From Anadara kagoshimensis (taxonomy: Eukaryota > Mollusca > Bivalvia > Arcoida > Arcidae), in NCBI GenBank assembly GCA_021292105.1, contig CM037857.1:39408916-39472915 (forward strand): a stretch of 64,000 nucleotides of DNA, read 5' to 3'. The notes beneath the pieces are model-generated. The model did no database searches and had not been told where the DNA came from. It worked only from the letters and a program-made list of their open reading frames with translations. A program made the translations under genes and the position numbers. Below are positions 61,801 through 64,000 of this stretch, piece after piece; positions within the stretch are counted from its first letter, which is position 1; the number at the start of each line of letters is the position of its first letter.

Positions 61801-63664
61801 TGCTTCCCAATGTATGAGTAAAATCATCATATCTTTTGATTTTGCATAATGCAACGCTGTTCTGCCTTTTTTATCTACATCATTTATCAGCCGTTGTTTA
61901 TCTGTCAACGGACATAAGGATAAAGACTCAAGTAAGTATTTCTGAATATCAAAATCATTTATGGCCGATGCAAAATGAAGTGCAGTTCTCCCCATCTTTT
62001 GTTTAGTACTTATTTTGCTGCCATATTTCAAAAGCAATTTCACAATTTCTATTTTCCGGCTAAATATGGCTGCTTGAAGAGCGGTAATACCCCCCTGTTG
62101 AAACAGGGAAGCTAATTTCTCACCAAACAGAATATCCAAAACATCATCGATGTCAGAGTATTCAGAATCATTATTTTCATAGTCATCGTTTTCATACTTC
62201 CTATATTCACTTGCCGTTTCTATGTACTCGAGGTTGGGTTCTTTCTCTAAAATATTTTGTATTACAGGTAAAGACAATCCTTTGCCACAAGCCGTAACAA
62301 GAGCTTGTGATAGTTCTCTAACGTTTATATCAAAATTTTGTAAGGCAGTTAAAACAAGAGTTTCTTTTCGATAAAATACTGCCCAGTAAAAAAAGGATCT
62401 CGCGCAGCAAATCATCTTTACAAGATCACTTAGGCTCTTGTCCATATTTGTATCATTTTGAGACTTTCCTGAGGTAGCCAACAGAAATTCTCTATCTTCC
62501 CAGGCTTGATGTTTCATGCATTGTTTTAAATTTTCTTTTCTATTTCAGTGTATAATCTTCTCCATAACATGGGATACATGTTATGCGGAATACATATAGC
62601 TAAAACATCTCTTCCTTTCTTCCATGCTTGAGTTTTAATTCTTTTGTTTATAAACTTCAAATCCATGTATCTTAGTGCGAACTCTAGATTTGATTTTGAA
62701 AGGGAATAGCAAACTGCCTCTGATACTGTCTCGTGATGAAAAACAAACGACCCATCAGGTACTTGTCGTACATACACTGTGTTCATACATATCAATGCCT
62801 CTTTCATGATTGAAAACGGTGTATTATCCGGTAAACCGCAAACCCTTATCAACGTTTTGGTTTGTTTATGTTTTGGATTCATATCATTAAGAAATGTTTC
62901 AGTGAGGTTACCGCCCTCCATTGCCATTAAGGCCAGAACACAGAATTTATTCTTATCAGAGAGTCTGAACCTTTCGATTTCTGAATTCAAACACTCAATG
63001 GGATTCTTGAAAAAAGACAAACCTTGTTGATAAAGAAAAAAACTTGACGTAAAAAGTTTGGCGCAATGGGGAAATCCATGAGGTGCACATGTGTAACTAA
63101 TACGTTTAATTGTGCTTTTATCTAATTTATAATTATTTAACTGTAGATGTTTATTCAATATGTCTCCCTTTTCAAATTTAGAAAGTTCAAACTCTTTATG
63201 TGATAAGTTGATGATATACTGAGATTTAAAAAGAGAAGTTTTGTCTAGAAATGGTTTTATCTGTTCTATTATGTAAAACCTAGATGTAAAAATAATATAA
63301 ATGTTACCATTGCTACCTTTAATAATCCGTTCCATGTTCTCGAAACGTGAAATCCATGGTTTAGATTTCATCTCATCATATACATACGTGCCGAATACAT
63401 CATCAACCATTACAGCCACTTTTCTTCCTTTCCAACCTGCGATGGCTTCCCAATGTTCTGGTGTTTGGCAAATGAAACATGTTCTCTTATTTTTGCTGTA
63501 CTCAATCAGAAGACGTATTGCTATTGTGGTTTTACCATCACCGGGTCTGCCTGTTACTGTAATAAAGTATGAACTTTCTAACTCATCCTTAATTTGTTTA
63601 TACGCACATGTTGGAACGAACACTTCTTCCTCTTCATAATTTTTCATTGCTATCCGAGTTTGTT
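58895..63664 (-). CDS. nSTAND3 NTPase-ankyrin paralogue (gene 2), last exon, frame breaks
   Basis: Inverted close paralogue of gene 1. The exon starts after CTTTTTCAG at 63664 with EQTRIAMKNYEEEEVFVPT. The NTPase has GRPGDGKTT and VAVMVDDVFGTY, nearly identical to gene 1; ankyrin repeats follow (GRTALHFASAIND, GRTALHYA, GNTPLHLLL) and the end is DDHVCEWL at about 58895. Upstream exons (SAM-like, RHIM-like) would lie beyond 64000. Compared with gene 1 there are three frame breaks: near 62526-62540 (one base short in an A-run, giving a TAA stop), near 60276-60285, and near 59262-59268. Conservation continues across each break. It is either a young pseudogene or an intact gene with assembly indels. 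Confidence 0.85.
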
Positions 63665-64000
63665 CTGAAAAAGATATAATTGATAGTTTTTAACTAATAA
63701 ATGCTATTAAAGTCGGTGATTGTTTGATTCAATCTTTCAAATGTTATCCATTATTTAGATAATTTGTTAATTGAGTTATTATTTCTTGAAAAGTTATAAT
63801 ATTCTATAATACACCAGGCGTAATTGTACTCAGAGGTTTTAGAAAATGTAATGATGGTTCCAATATACTAGTACTAGTTGAAGAAACAAAAGTGTTATGT
63901 TAATCATATAATCTTAACAACAGGCACCTCAATTAAGGAACCAACACTATATAGATTTATGATAGAAACAATCAAGCAAGACACGACAAAAAGACATATC
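63665..64000. other. Intron upstream of the gene 2 large exon
   Basis: By comparison with gene 1, whose corresponding intron runs 38513-40041, this should be the 3' part of the preceding intron of gene 2. No exon is seen before the window ends. Confidence 0.6.

Overview
This is eukaryotic nuclear DNA, most likely from a bivalve mollusc. The sequence is AT-rich. It has long introns with GT-AG borders, tRNA-derived SINEs and many mobile elements. These include tandem-repeat-bearing elements resembling the Helentron/'pearl' type known from bivalves, foldback MITEs, and a nSTAND3-plus-ankyrin gene family that is expanded in molluscs. The species cannot be named from the sequence alone.

Layout. 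1-12 kb holds no intact gene. It contains a SINE, a decayed transposon-type gene on the minus strand (3.2-4.15 kb), a 1.65-kb minisatellite with a 34-bp period (5.4-7.07 kb), a perfect 42-bp hairpin and small MITEs. 12.1-30.8 kb is one gene on the minus strand, DDRGK1 (UFMylation adaptor of the ER membrane), in eight coding exons. Its introns are packed with repeats: two large tandem-repeat elements (one with a LINE nested inside it), two direct copies of an 860-bp inverted-repeat transposon, SINEs and a foldback MITE. 31-35.6 kb is intergenic with several microsatellites and a foldback element.

35.7-44.85 kb (plus strand) is a six-exon gene. It encodes a helical SAM-like N-terminus, an acidic linker, a short RHIM/amyloid-like motif, a nSTAND3 P-loop NTPase and about 22 ankyrin repeats: an NLR-like receptor architecture. 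A close paralogue lies in the opposite orientation at 58.9-63.66 kb; only its last, large exon is inside the window. The 14 kb between the two tails holds retroelement debris, including a cluster of related reverse-transcriptase 3' ends (48.6-52.4 kb) and a decayed LINE (56.8-58.6 kb).

All three recognised genes show apparent reading-frame breaks. DDRGK1, normally a conserved gene, carries a net excess of 2 nt at an exon end. This makes residual assembly indels a serious alternative to pseudogenisation for the receptor genes as well. Two short copies of a hammerhead-ribozyme-like motif (20.9 and 38.9 kb) were also found.
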